Below, piece after piece: positions 18,777 to 27,699 of a stretch of DNA of 64,000 nucleotides. The stretch covers positions 1 through 64,000 of the forward strand of contig NZ_FMAF01000024.1 in NCBI RefSeq assembly GCF_900094565.1, in the 5' to 3' direction. The translations under genes and the position numbers were made by a program. Positions within the stretch are counted from its first letter, which is position 1. The number at the start of each line of letters is the position of its first letter. Source of the DNA: Martinezella lusitana. Its GTDB lineage: Bacteria > Pseudomonadota > Alphaproteobacteria > Rhizobiales > Rhizobiaceae. The notes below the pieces were generated by a model. It ran no database searches, was not told the origin of the DNA, and was given only the letters and a program-made list of their open reading frames with translations.

Positions 18777-19252
18777 GCGATATTACGATTCAACGGCTGA
18801 ATGGCAGCTTCGACCGCTGGGACGCATTGCTCGACCTCATCCTTGCCTCTTTCGCCTATATGAACGGACGGATCGACCCACCCTCATCTGCGCTTGCGCT
18901 GACGCCGCAGTCCCTCAGGGAAAAAGCTCGCAACGAGATCGCCTATGTCGCGCTTGATGGAGATAAGATAGCCGGCTGTGTATTTTGTCGCGTCGAGCCG
19001 GATAGCCTCTATATCGGCAAGTTGGCCGTATTGCCGACCGCGCAACGCAAGGGGATCTGCAAGCGTCTGCTGACATATGCGGAGGCTGACGCGCGCGAGC
19101 GAGGTCTCGCCGTCCTGCGGCTGGAAACGCGCATCGAACTTACCGAAAACCATGCAACCTTCGCCGCATTGGGCTTCGCCAAAACCGCCGAGAATCGCCA
19201 TCCGGGCTTCGATCGCACGACGTCGATCGAGATGCAGAAATTCCTACCGTAG
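18773..19252 (+). CDS. GNAT-family N-acetyltransferase
   Basis: Probable acetyl-CoA-dependent N-acetyltransferase of unknown substrate. The core shows the beta4 strand LYIGKLAVLP (about 80-89), the acetyl-CoA loop TAQRKGICKRLL (about 90-101) in place of the more usual Q/RxxGxG/A, and the late NHATFAALGFAKTAENRHPG block. The start overlaps the MoeB-like gene (ATGA), so the pair is translationally coupled. 159 aa. It converges on the MurA-like gene. Confidence 0.85.
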   Translation: MSDITIQRLNGSFDRWDALLDLILASFAYMNGRIDPPSSALALTPQSLREKARNEIAYVALDGDKIAGCVFCRVEPDSLYIGKLAVLPTAQRKGICKRLLTYAEADARERGLAVLRLETRIELTENHATFAALGFAKTAENRHPGFDRTTSIEMQKFLP

Positions 19253-19271
19253 CGATTCGCGCCTTCGGCCC

Positions 19272-20585
19272 TCACGCCTCCCGCGGCGGGATGCGCGTGA
19301 TGCGGGCGCCGAGCGCGTTCAGCCGCTCCTCAATGCGCTCATAGCCGCGCTCGATCTGCTGCGCGTTGTTGATGATGCTCGTGCCTTCGGCGCACATCGC
19401 CGCGATCAGCATGGCCATGCCGGCGCGGATGTCGGGACTTTCGAGCTGGGCGGCGCGCAGCTTCGACGGGCCGGCGACGATGGCGCGATGCGGGTCGCAC
19501 AAAACGATTCGCGCGCCCATGGCGATCAGCTTGTCGACAAAGAACATCCGGCTTTCGAACATCTTCTCGAACATCAGAACGACACCGTCGCATTGCGTTG
19601 CGGTGACGATGGCGATCGACATGGTGTCGGCCGGGAAAGCCGGCCACGGCTGGTCCTCGATCTTCGGAATATGGCCGCCGAAATCGGACTGGATCTTCAT
19701 CTCCTGCCCGGAGGGAATAATCAGATCGTCGCGCTCGATACGGCAGCGGATGCCGAGGCGCTCGAAGGTCATCAAGGTGGAGCGCAGATGCTCGACACCC
19801 GCCTTGCGGATGGTGATTTCCGAGCCGGTGACGGCGGCAAGGCCGATCAGCGACCCCACCTCGTTATGGTCAGGCCCGATCCGGTGCGTGACGGCACCCA
19901 GCGGCTGGCCGCCGTGGATCGTCATCATGTTGGTGCCGATCCCTTCGATGCGGGCGCCCATGGCGATGAGAAAGCGCGCCAGATCCTGCACATGCGGCTC
20001 GGAGGCGCAGTTGCGCAGGATCGTCGTGCCTTCGGCTGACACCGCAGCGCAGAGCGCGTTTTCCGTCGCCGTCACCGAGGGTTCGTCGAGGAAGACATCG
20101 GCGCCGCGCAGCCGTTCGGCGCGAAAACTATAGACGTGGTTGACGCTGATCTCGGTGCCGAGCTGTTCCAGCGCCAGGAAATGCGTGTCGACACGCCGGC
20201 GACCGATGACGTCGCCGCCGGGCGGCGGCAAGGTGATCTCGCCGCAACGCGCCAACATCGGGCCGGCAAGCAGGATGGAGGCGCGGATGCGGGCGCAGAG
20301 ATCCGGATCGAGATTGGCGGGGCGCAGTTCGCGTGCCTCGATTTCGAGCTCGTTGCGCCCGAGCCAGCGCACCTTCGCACCGACCGACTGGATCAACTCC
20401 ACGAGCGCCTCGACGTCGCGGATGCGCGGCACGTTGCTGAGCTCGACGCGCTGATCGGTCAGCAGCGATGCAGCGATGATCGGCAGCGCGGCATTCTTGT
20501 TGCCGCTCGGCTCGATCTCACCCGACAGCTTAAAGCCGCCTTCGACGACATATTGGATCCGCTCATGCGGTAGCGCCCGTGCCAT
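19272..20585 (-). CDS. UDP-N-acetylglucosamine enolpyruvyl transferase paralogue with Asp at the catalytic Cys position
   Basis: MurA/AroA-fold enzyme: the N-terminus has the SGNKNAALPI block with substrate Lys30, and the end has the GYERIEERLNALGA block. The fosfomycin loop reads PPGGDVIGRRRVDTH, so the residue equal to E. coli MurA Cys115 is Asp125 (codon at 20211-20213). Asp at this site occurs naturally in some MurAs (for example mycobacterial and chlamydial ones) and gives fosfomycin resistance. 437 aa versus about 419 for E. coli MurA, with several substitutions around the loop. It could be a second MurA or a related enolpyruvyl transferase with another substrate. It is transcribed alone, 168 bases from the next gene. 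Confidence 0.85.
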   Translation of the reverse strand: MARALPHERIQYVVEGGFKLSGEIEPSGNKNAALPIIAASLLTDQRVELSNVPRIRDVEALVELIQSVGAKVRWLGRNELEIEARELRPANLDPDLCARIRASILLAGPMLARCGEITLPPPGGDVIGRRRVDTHFLALEQLGTEISVNHVYSFRAERLRGADVFLDEPSVTATENALCAAVSAEGTTILRNCASEPHVQDLARFLIAMGARIEGIGTNMMTIHGGQPLGAVTHRIGPDHNEVGSLIGLAAVTGSEITIRKAGVEHLRSTLMTFERLGIRCRIERDDLIIPSGQEMKIQSDFGGHIPKIEDQPWPAFPADTMSIAIVTATQCDGVVLMFEKMFESRMFFVDKLIAMGARIVLCDPHRAIVAGPSKLRAAQLESPDIRAGMAMLIAAMCAEGTSIINNAQQIERGYERIEERLNALGARITRIPPREA

Positions 20586-20753
20586 TTCTCTTCTGCCCTT
20601 CCTGCTTCGTACCTGCGGTCATCTCTGGGTCGCCTTTATGACATGGGCGTGACCGGCCCCGAGGCGGATGCATTGATTTTGGATGTGAATGACAACTTGC
20701 GCGCTGGGCAAAACCGGGCCGGCTCAAAGCGCCACCCGCCGAGCGAAAACGTA

Positions 20754-21755
20754 TCAGCGAAACGGCAGCACGCGATTGGGCGGACGATGTCCGTCGATGA
20801 AGGCGCGGATGTTGATGATGACCTTGTCGCCCATGTCGATGCGGCCTTCCAATGTGGCCGAACTCATATGCGGCAGGATAACCACCTTGCCCTCATTGGC
20901 GAGCTTCACCAGCTTCGGACTGACGGCCGGCTCGTTCTCGAACACGTCGAGGCCGGCGCCGGCGATCCTGCCTTCGCGCAGGATCTTGATCAGCGCCGTC
21001 TCGTCGATCACATCGCCGCGCGCCGTGTTGACGATATAACTCGTCGGCTGCAGCAGCGCCAAACGGCGCGCCGAGATCAGATGGAAGGTCGCGGGCGTGG
21101 AGGGGCAATTGACCGAAACGATATCGACGCGGGCAAGCATCTGGTCGAGGCTGTCCCAATAGGTGGCCTCGAGCTCGTCTTCCGTCGCCGGATTGACCCT
21201 CTTGCGGTTGTGATAGTGGATGGACAGGCCGAATGCCTTGGCGCGGCGGGCAACGGCGGTGCCGATGCGCCCCATGCCGACGATGCCGATGCGCTTGCCG
21301 TGAATGCGGCGGCCGAGCATCCAGGTCGGCGACCATCCCGCCCATTCGCCGGGGTTGTCGGTCAGTATCCGCGCACCTTCGGCGAGGCGGCGCGGCACGG
21401 CAAGAATGAGCGCCATCGTCATGTCGGCGGTATCCTCGGTCAGCACGTTCGGCGTGTTGGTGACCGTGATGCCAAGGCGGGCAGCGGCTTCGACGTCGAT
21501 ATGGTCAGTGCCGTTGGAGAAGCTGGCGATCAGCTTCATCTGCGGCCCGGCCTCTTCGATCAGCGCGGCGTCGATACGATCGGTGACCGTGGGCACCAGC
21601 ACATCCACGGTCCGAACCGCCGCGGCAAGCTCCGCCGGCGTGCGCGGCCGGTCGTCGATATTCAGTTCGGCGTCGAACAGTTCGCGCATCCGCGTCTCCA
21701 CCGCATCCGGCAGTTTGCGCGTGACGTAAACCTTCGGTTTTTTCTTCGTCGTCAT
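20754..21755 (-). CDS. D-2-hydroxyacid dehydrogenase (glyoxylate/hydroxypyruvate reductase type)
   Basis: NAD(P)H-dependent reductase of 2-oxo acids. Rossmann loop GIVGMGRIGTAVARRAKAFG at about residues 155-174. Catalytic Arg in NTARGDVID (about 250), Glu in FENEP (about 277) and His in LPHMSSAT (about 299-306). The early SNGTDHIDVEAA block is of the GyaR/glyoxylate reductase group. 333 aa is standard. On the same strand as the MurA-like gene, upstream of it, possibly co-transcribed. Exact substrate not determinable. Confidence 0.92.
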   Translation of the reverse strand: MTTKKKPKVYVTRKLPDAVETRMRELFDAELNIDDRPRTPAELAAAVRTVDVLVPTVTDRIDAALIEEAGPQMKLIASFSNGTDHIDVEAAARLGITVTNTPNVLTEDTADMTMALILAVPRRLAEGARILTDNPGEWAGWSPTWMLGRRIHGKRIGIVGMGRIGTAVARRAKAFGLSIHYHNRKRVNPATEDELEATYWDSLDQMLARVDIVSVNCPSTPATFHLISARRLALLQPTSYIVNTARGDVIDETALIKILREGRIAGAGLDVFENEPAVSPKLVKLANEGKVVILPHMSSATLEGRIDMGDKVIINIRAFIDGHRPPNRVLPFR

Positions 21756-21945
21756 GGAGAGCGGCGATGCCTTGTTCAGATGTTCTTAACCAAGAAGCGG
21801 GATAATTTTCCCGTTCCGGGCATTTCTACCAGACCCGCAGGCGAAGACAAACAAAACTCGCTGGCGCGATCCAGGGATTTGCCGCTGACCGGAGCCAAAA
21901 GGCGACCCGACGGCGCCTTGATCATGATGAACGAACGGAAATCCC

Positions 21946-22485
21946 ATGCGTGGCAGAGTATTGAAGTCCTGCGCCATTTTCGCGATCGGCCTGATGATGG
22001 CCGGTGCCGCCGCCGATCTTGCCGTGGCGCAGGCCGCCAAGGGGCCGAGCGGATTGCCGTTGCCGAGGTTCGTCACGCTGAAATCGAAGCGGGTCAACCT
22101 GCGCATCGGTCCGAGTGCGGATTATGCCGTCTCATGGCTCTATCTCAAGCAGGGATTGCCGGTCGAGATCATCCAGGAATACGATAATTGGCGGCGCGTA
22201 CGCGATTCCGACGGCACCGAGGGCTGGGTCAACCAGTCGCTGCTGTCGGGCCAGCGCTCGGCGCTCGCAGCCCCATGGATGAAGGGCAAGGGCAAGGCCG
22301 TCTTCGTCAACATGCGCCGCGACGCCCAGCCATCCGCCAGCGTCATCGCCAAGCTCCAACCCGGCGTGATGATGAGCGTTCGCGAATGCACCGGCGACTG
22401 GTGCATGGTCACCGCCGATGGCACGGAGGGCTGGGTTGCACAGTCCGAGATCTGGGGCGCCTATCCCGGCGAAGCCTTCAAGTAG
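21946..22485 (+). CDS. Exported protein with two bacterial SH3 domains
   Basis: Signal peptide about residues 1-28, then two SH3b units (about 46-102: VNLRIGPSADYAVSW, ending EGWVNQSLLSG; and about 118-172: VNMRRDAQPSASVIAKL, ending EGWVAQSEIWG). Such domains bind cell-wall peptides; the protein is likely periplasmic and may guide or inhibit a murein enzyme. It differs from the other SH3 protein in this window, which has one domain plus repeats. 179 aa. Divergent from the hydroxyacid dehydrogenase gene, with about 190 bases between. Confidence 0.85.
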   Translation: MRGRVLKSCAIFAIGLMMAGAAADLAVAQAAKGPSGLPLPRFVTLKSKRVNLRIGPSADYAVSWLYLKQGLPVEIIQEYDNWRRVRDSDGTEGWVNQSLLSGQRSALAAPWMKGKGKAVFVNMRRDAQPSASVIAKLQPGVMMSVRECTGDWCMVTADGTEGWVAQSEIWGAYPGEAFK

Positions 22486-22565
22486 AGAATTCCACAAAGC
22501 TCCGCGACATCAGCAACCGCGCAACTTTTCCGGCGCAATGATATATCCGGCATCGGAACGGGAGA

Positions 22566-23186
22566 GTGGCGGCCTTGGGTTATATGCTAGGCGTTTTCGG
22601 CGTTGCCATCGTTGTGTTCGCCTCGACCAATGTGGATGACATTTTCGTTCTTCTCGGCTTCTTTGCCGATCCGAAATTCCGGGCGAAGCAGGTCGTCATC
22701 GGCCAGTATCTCGGCATTGCCGTTCTCTATGCTGTCAGCGTTGTCGCCTCGTTCCTCGTGCTCGTCATTCCCGCCACCTATATCGGCCTACTCGGTTTCG
22801 CGCCGATCTTTTTCGGCCTCAGGAGATTATGGGAGCTCTGGAACGGCGTCGAAACAGGCGACAATCCGGAGGACCACGAGAAGGCTTCAGCGGGGCATAG
22901 CAATATCGTCGCCGTCACCCTGGTGACGATCGCCAATGGCGGCGACAACATCAGCATCTATACGCCGCTCTTTGCCACCCGCTCCGCCTATGAGATCCTG
23001 GCCATCGGCTGCATCTTCGCGATCCTGGCGGCGGCTTGGCTCGGCGCTGCCCATTCTCTGGTGAACCATCCGACGCTTGGCGCACCGATCAGACGCCACG
23101 GGCACAGGATCGTGCCGTTCGTCCTAATCGCCCTCGGCATCCTCATCCTCTATGAAGCGGGGACTGTAGGGCTCTTCCGAGGATAG
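22566..23186 (+). CDS. CadD-like cadmium resistance transporter family protein
   Basis: Polytopic inner-membrane protein of about six helices resembling CadD: an early ASTNVDDIFVLLGFF helix with acidic residues, a later TIANGGDNISIYTPLF helix repeating the same NxxDNI/D pattern, and a short hydrophilic central loop (about 95-108). CadD proteins have been linked to cadmium resistance, but substrate here is unproven. The start is uncertain: GTG 22566, TTG 22575 or ATG 22584; the GGGAGA site fits the TTG best. 206 aa from the GTG. No metal regulator gene is adjacent. Confidence 0.8.
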   Translation: MAALGYMLGVFGVAIVVFASTNVDDIFVLLGFFADPKFRAKQVVIGQYLGIAVLYAVSVVASFLVLVIPATYIGLLGFAPIFFGLRRLWELWNGVETGDNPEDHEKASAGHSNIVAVTLVTIANGGDNISIYTPLFATRSAYEILAIGCIFAILAAAWLGAAHSLVNHPTLGAPIRRHGHRIVPFVLIALGILILYEAGTVGLFRG

Positions 23187-23285
23187 GCACCCGGCCGGCC
23201 TTATAGGAAAAGCCGCCCGCAGCGGTCTGCTGAAGGCGGCTTCGACTATCTGAGAAAACGAAAAAGCTTTAGACAACGAGCCCCA

Positions 23286-24278
23286 TCAAAGGAGCCCGAA
23301 TTCCTTGGCGGCTTCCGACAGCGATCGCATCGGCCGCGGACCGATCTGCTCGATGACGATAGCTGCGGCGAGGTTGCCGAGCTTGCCGCAATCTTCGAGC
23401 GTACGGCCCTGCGTATAGCCGAACAGGAAACCGGCGGCGAAGAGATCACCGGCCCCGGTCGTATCGACGCGCTCCTCGATCGGATGGGCATCGACCACAT
23501 AACGTTCGGTGCCGCGCACGATGACGGCGCCGTCCTTGCCTGTCGTGACAGCTGCGATCTTGCAATCGGCTGAAATCAGCGTCAGCGCCGTGTCGAAATC
23601 CTCGGTCTCGTAAAGCGACAAAGCCTCATCGCGATTGGCGAAGACGATATCGACCGTGCCCGAACGCATCAGGTCCAAGAATTCGCCGCGATAGCGGCCG
23701 ACACAGAAACTGTCGGACAAGGTCATCGACATTTCGCGGCCATTGGCGTGGGCGATGCGGGCGCATTCGCGAATCGCTTCCTTGGCGCGCGGCGGATCCC
23801 AGAGATAGCCTTCGAAATAGGTGACCTTGGCGTCGGCGACGACATCTTCCTCGACGTCTTCCGGGCCGAGCTCCACGCAGGCGCCGAGATAGGTGTTCAT
23901 GGAGCGCTCGCCGTCCTCGGTGACGAAGATCATCGAACGGGCGGTCGGCGGGAAGGTGCCTTTCGCCTTGGTCTCATAATGCACGCCCTGGGCGCGGATA
24001 TCGTGAGCGAAGATCTCTCCGAGCTGATCCTCGGCGACCTTGCCGAAATAAGCGGCCCTGCCGCCGAAATTCGCCACACCCGCGGCCGTATTGCCGGCGC
24101 TGCCGCCGGACGCCTCAAGCGCCGGGCCCATGCGGGAATAGAGGAGTTCCGCGCGCTCGGCATCGATGAGATTCATCGCGGCCTTGGTGATTTTGTTGTC
24201 GATCAGGAACTGATCGTTACAGCGGGCGATAATGTCGACGATGGCATTGCCAACGGTCAGTACATCGAAGCGAGTCAT
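23286..24278 (-). CDS. Adenosine kinase / PfkB-family sugar kinase
   Basis: PfkB fold kinase phosphorylating a ribonucleoside or sugar; the sequence is closest to bacterial adenosine kinases. The N-terminus has VLTVGNAIVDIIA, followed by GGSAGNTAAGVANFGG (about 58-73) that shapes the substrate site. The C-terminal PfkB signature DTTGAGDLFAAGF (about 276-288) carries the catalytic Asp. The open frame starts with a TTG at 24281 but the ATG at 24278 is adjacent and preferred. 330 aa. Single gene, divergent from the candidate small RNA. Confidence 0.88.
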   Translation of the reverse strand: MTRFDVLTVGNAIVDIIARCNDQFLIDNKITKAAMNLIDAERAELLYSRMGPALEASGGSAGNTAAGVANFGGRAAYFGKVAEDQLGEIFAHDIRAQGVHYETKAKGTFPPTARSMIFVTEDGERSMNTYLGACVELGPEDVEEDVVADAKVTYFEGYLWDPPRAKEAIRECARIAHANGREMSMTLSDSFCVGRYRGEFLDLMRSGTVDIVFANRDEALSLYETEDFDTALTLISADCKIAAVTTGKDGAVIVRGTERYVVDAHPIEERVDTTGAGDLFAAGFLFGYTQGRTLEDCGKLGNLAAAIVIEQIGPRPMRSLSEAAKEFGLL

Positions 24279-24419
24279 CAATAGGAGGGTCCCGGTATAG
24301 GTGATAGCCGGTATCCGGTATTATCGGTTTTTCCGAAGTTTGGAAGAAAAATCGGCACCGGGACAGTTAACTTAATTCCCATCAGTCATTCGACTGTCAC
24401 TTTCCATGTGTAAATCCTT

Positions 24420-24592
24420 AACAAGCGGCTGGGATCGGAAGCTCACAAGGCCTCCAAGCCAGCCTGGGAAGGTATGATACCTTCCTCCTCCCCGGTACGC
24501 GGGCCGACCACGGATGAACTGGCGGCATGTGCACCGGGAGGACCGTCCGGCGGGACCGGATCGGCAAAAGCGGGTTTGATCCCGCTTTTTTG
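24420..24592 (+). ncRNA. Candidate small regulatory RNA with anti-Shine-Dalgarno motif
   Basis: The roughly 400 bases between adenosine kinase and the AEC transporter hold no credible protein gene but show RNA structure. There is a perfect 8-base hairpin GGAAGGTA / TACCTTCC with a TGA loop (24467-24485), immediately a CCTCCTCCCC stretch (24484-24493) complementary to ribosome binding sites, further GC-rich hairpins, and a strong intrinsic terminator (24566-24592). Several rhizobial trans-acting RNAs have CCUCC-type motifs, so this could be one of them. The 5' end is guessed; only weak promoter boxes are visible near 24389-24416. An mRNA leader of the downstream gene ending in a terminator (attenuator) is the alternative. 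Confidence 0.5.
24566..24592 (+). terminator. Intrinsic terminator ending the candidate small RNA
   Basis: Stem AAAGCGGG / CCCGCTTT with a 6-base TTTGAT loop, followed by TTT and a second T run. It lies 86 bases upstream of the transporter start, so it cannot belong to a protein gene on the plus strand. Confidence 0.85.
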
Positions 24593-24677
24593 CTTTTGCG
24601 GCTTCTCACGATGAGCCAAGCTGCTACAACTTCCGGGTCAAATCCCTCGAGCTCACCCTTCACGGCCCTCGCCCGGC

Positions 24678-25622
24678 ATGTCCGAAATCTTTACCGACGT
24701 CCTTCCGGTTTTCCTGCTGATTCTCGTCGGCTGGGTGATCGTGCGCACCGGCCTCTTGAAGGCCGAGGTCGGCGAGGCGATGAGCGAGTTCGTGTTCAAG
24801 ATCGCCGTGCCGCTGCTGCTGTTCCAGACCATTGCGGAGGCGAATTTTCGCGGCGCCTCGCCGTTTCGATTGTGGATCGCCTATTTCTCTGGCGTTGCCA
24901 TCACCTGGACTGCCGGCCATCTGGTGGCGACGCGGCTGTTCGGGCGGGATGCGCGCATCGGCGTACTGGCCGGCGTGTCCTCCGCCTTCGCCAACACGAT
25001 CTTCATCGGCCTGCCGCTGGTGGGACGCACGGTCGGGCCAGACGGCATCATGGCGATGTCGATCCTGATTGCCGTGCATCTGCCGACGATGATGATCGCC
25101 GGCACGCTGCTGATGGAGCAGGCCGAACGCAAGGAAAACGGCAGCGCCGGCCGCAGCATATGGAAGCTCCTCCGGCAGGTCGGCAGGAACCTTGTCCGCA
25201 ATCCGCTGGTCATCGGGCTTCTCTGCGGCCTCGTCGTGCATATCGTCGGCATTCCCTTGCCGGCGACGCTTAGCACCGTCGTCGACAGCATCGCCAATAT
25301 TGCCGGCCCGGCGGCGCTGATCTCGCTCGGCATGGCGCTGCGCCAATACGGGCTATCAGGCAATCTCGGCATCACCAGCGTCATGGCGGCTTTCAAGCTT
25401 TTCCTGCTGCCGGCCTGCGTGCTGGCGGCCGGCCACCTCCTCGGTCTCAGCCCGGAATGGCGGGCCGCACTCGTGCTGACGGCCGCAGTTCCAACAGGTG
25501 TGAACGCCTGGCTGATTGCCAATCGCTTCGGCGTCGGTCACAGTCTCGCAGCCTCGACGATTACGCTGACGACCGCGCTCGGCGCATTTTCGGTGTCGCT
25601 CTGGGCCTATATTCTCGGCTAG
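24678..25622 (+). CDS. AEC-family (auxin efflux carrier) transporter
   Basis: Inner-membrane carrier with about ten TM helices in two halves of five, separated by a hydrophilic loop (about residues 145-170). Characteristic segments: FVFKIAVPLLLFQTI in the first half, ANTIFIGLPLVGRTVG (crossover helix) and TAAVPTGVNAWLIANRFG in the second. Bacterial members move organic acids such as malate or similar anions; the substrate here is unknown. 314 aa. It starts 86 bases after the small-RNA terminator. Convergence with no other gene; patatin gene follows on the same strand. Confidence 0.88.
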   Translation: MSEIFTDVLPVFLLILVGWVIVRTGLLKAEVGEAMSEFVFKIAVPLLLFQTIAEANFRGASPFRLWIAYFSGVAITWTAGHLVATRLFGRDARIGVLAGVSSAFANTIFIGLPLVGRTVGPDGIMAMSILIAVHLPTMMIAGTLLMEQAERKENGSAGRSIWKLLRQVGRNLVRNPLVIGLLCGLVVHIVGIPLPATLSTVVDSIANIAGPAALISLGMALRQYGLSGNLGITSVMAAFKLFLLPACVLAAGHLLGLSPEWRAALVLTAAVPTGVNAWLIANRFGVGHSLAASTITLTTALGAFSVSLWAYILG

Positions 25623-25744
25623 GCCGGCCCCAAGCCGCCAATGGCCGGGACGACATATCTCCGCATTCGGAGAAACAGGCAGGAAAATGGTCATATATTT
25701 GCGCATCGCGGCCTTGAAGGCTGAAGCGCAGCAAAGGATGGCAC

Positions 25745-26902
25745 ATGAATATTGCAGCTCCACTCACCAATCCCGCTTCGGCCTATTCGCAGAAAGTCTT
25801 CGTGCTCCAGGGAGGCGGCGCTCTCGGCTCCTATCAGGCGGGCGCATTCGAAGCGCTCCGAGAACAGAATATCGAACCCGACTGGATCGCCGGCATCTCG
25901 ATCGGCGCGATCAATGCCTCGATCATGGCCGGCAATGTGCCGGGAGAGCGGCTCAAGGCGCTGCGCTCCTTTTGGAACAAGGTCGGCATCCAGCTCCCGG
26001 TCGACGTGCTGATGGAACAGCAGCGCCAGAGCACCGCTTTCTATCGCACGGTCAGCAGCTGGTGGGTGTCGACCTTCGGCGTCCCCGGCTTCTTTTCGCC
26101 CTGGCAGATTCCATCCTGGTTCCAGGCGCCTGGTTCCAAGGGCGCGACCAGCATCTACGACACCGAGCAATTGCGGCAGACGCTGCTCGACCATGTCGAT
26201 TTCGACCGAATCAATCACGGCCCGGTGCGGCTCAGCCTCGGTGCGGTCAATGTGCGCACCGGCAACTTCGCCTTTTTCGACAATAAGGACACCAAGATCA
26301 CGCCGGAACACGTAATGGCGAGCGGCGCCCTGCCGCCGGGCTTTCCGGCGATCAAGATCGGCGGCGAGCAATACTGGGACGGCGGCCTGGTTTCGAACAC
26401 GCCGCTGGGCTACGTGCTCAGCAACGGCGCGGGCGTCGATACCGTGGTGTTTCAGGTCGATCTCTTCAGCGCCGTCGGCAATCTGCCGCAGGATCTCGAA
26501 GAAGTCGAGGAGCGGCGCAAGGACATCACCTATTCGAGCCGCACCCGACTGAACACCGACCTCTTCCTGGAGCGCCACCGCCTGAGGCGCGCCATATCCG
26601 AACTTTATGCCCGCCTTCCCGATGAGGCCAAGGCCGACCCCGAAATCCAGAAGCTGCAGGTGCATAGCTGCGACTATAGCGTCACCATCATCCACCTGAT
26701 CTATCGCAACAAGCAGTTCCGCTCACATTCCAAGGACTACGAGTTCTCAGCGCTTTCGATGCGCGAGCATTGGGACGCGGGCTTGCGCGACGGCCGCAAG
26801 GCATTGGCTCCGCAGGAATGGCGCGTGCCGCCCAAGGCCGAGGAAGGGCTGAAGGTCTATGATCTCGATCAGAGGACGCGCTCGCGCAAGCATGCTCTCT
26901 GA
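25745..26902 (+). CDS. Patatin-like phospholipase with C-terminal DUF3734
   Basis: Serine lipase/acyl hydrolase. The N-terminal oxyanion loop GGGALGSYQAG (about residues 23-33) is followed by the nucleophile elbow GISIG (Ser about residue 52), and the catalytic Asp lies in the DGG motif (about 213-215). A C-terminal region from about 230 matches the DUF3734 extension found with these patatins (LEEVEERRKDITYSSR and the HLIYRN block). No signal peptide, so probably cytoplasmic or membrane-associated. 385 aa. A shared bidirectional terminator separates it from the convergent cytochrome gene. Confidence 0.9.
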   Translation: MNIAAPLTNPASAYSQKVFVLQGGGALGSYQAGAFEALREQNIEPDWIAGISIGAINASIMAGNVPGERLKALRSFWNKVGIQLPVDVLMEQQRQSTAFYRTVSSWWVSTFGVPGFFSPWQIPSWFQAPGSKGATSIYDTEQLRQTLLDHVDFDRINHGPVRLSLGAVNVRTGNFAFFDNKDTKITPEHVMASGALPPGFPAIKIGGEQYWDGGLVSNTPLGYVLSNGAGVDTVVFQVDLFSAVGNLPQDLEEVEERRKDITYSSRTRLNTDLFLERHRLRRAISELYARLPDEAKADPEIQKLQVHSCDYSVTIIHLIYRNKQFRSHSKDYEFSALSMREHWDAGLRDGRKALAPQEWRVPPKAEEGLKVYDLDQRTRSRKHAL

Positions 26903-26916
26903 AAAACGGCACGAAG

Positions 26917-26943
26917 AAGCCCGGCCATTCTGACCGGGCTTTC
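26917..26943. terminator. Bidirectional terminator between the patatin gene and cycM
   Basis: Stem AAGCCCGG / CCGGGCTT with a 9-base loop, placed 14 bases after the patatin stop and 24 bases from the cytochrome stop on the other strand. The T run is short, so strength is uncertain. Confidence 0.65.
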
Positions 26944-26966
26944 GATTGCGGGTACCGATGTCAATA

Positions 26967-27548
26967 TCAGTTGGTCGCAGCAGCCGGCGCGGCGTTCGGA
27001 TCCGGCAGCGGCACCTGCGTATCGGCAAGCGTGCGCAGATAGGCGATCACGTTGGCGCGATCCTCTTCCTTGGGCAGGCCGGCAAAGCCCATTGCCGTTC
27101 CGGCAACGAACTTCTTCGGAGCAGCGAGGAAGTGATAGAGATGATCGTAAGTCCACTTTTCCGAGCCGCCCTTGGAGAAGTCCTTCATGCCGGAGGAATA
27201 GGCAAAGCCCTCATGCTCGCCGACCGGGCGATCGACGATGCCCCAGAGATCCGGGCCGACCTTGTTCGGTCCGCCTTTTTCCCCGGAATGACAGGCTTGA
27301 CACTTCTTGAAGATCGTTTCACCGACCTTGGCATCAGCCTTCTGCAAGAGCTGGGCGATCGGCGTATCCGGCTTGGCGGCCGCGGCCTTGTCGCCTGCAG
27401 CCGGCTCCTCGGCCGCGACGATGGCGAAACCGGGCTTTTCCGGTGCCTCTGAATGGAAAATAAATCCTGACGCGAGCGACACGGACTTCAACACGAACAG
27501 CGTGGCCAAAAGTGCCCCGACTCCCATGTTCACGTAGGATGAATTCAT
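26967..27548 (-). CDS. cycM: Membrane-anchored c-type cytochrome, CycM type
   Basis: Electron carrier between the bc1 complex and aa3-type oxidase in alphaproteobacteria. An uncleaved N-terminal TM anchor (about residues 8-32) is followed by an Ala/Pro/Glu-rich linker. The class I cytochrome domain has the haem site CQACH (Cys83, Cys86, His87) and the probable axial Met in TAMGFAGLP. A short Ala/Pro tail ends the protein. 193 aa. The family and anchor agree with CycM from Bradyrhizobium and relatives. Divergent from kdsB. Confidence 0.92.
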   Translation of the reverse strand: MNSSYVNMGVGALLATLFVLKSVSLASGFIFHSEAPEKPGFAIVAAEEPAAGDKAAAAKPDTPIAQLLQKADAKVGETIFKKCQACHSGEKGGPNKVGPDLWGIVDRPVGEHEGFAYSSGMKDFSKGGSEKWTYDHLYHFLAAPKKFVAGTAMGFAGLPKEEDRANVIAYLRTLADTQVPLPDPNAAPAAATN

Positions 27549-27699
27549 CTGCTATGCTCCCCTCGCCACCAGCATCCTCTGCCGGCCCATCTTGAATTCG
27601 CGCGAAACCTATGTCTTTTGGCTGTTTCTTGCAACTCTGTAAACCGCCTCCACCATGAGACGTTTTGACACTTTTCCCGCGGGAATAGAAGGCCCAAGA

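Noticed and set aside
24418..24663. Minus-strand 81-codon open frame across the candidate small RNA
   Set aside because: No ribosome binding site or family similarity, and the interval is better explained by RNA hairpins and a plus-strand terminator.
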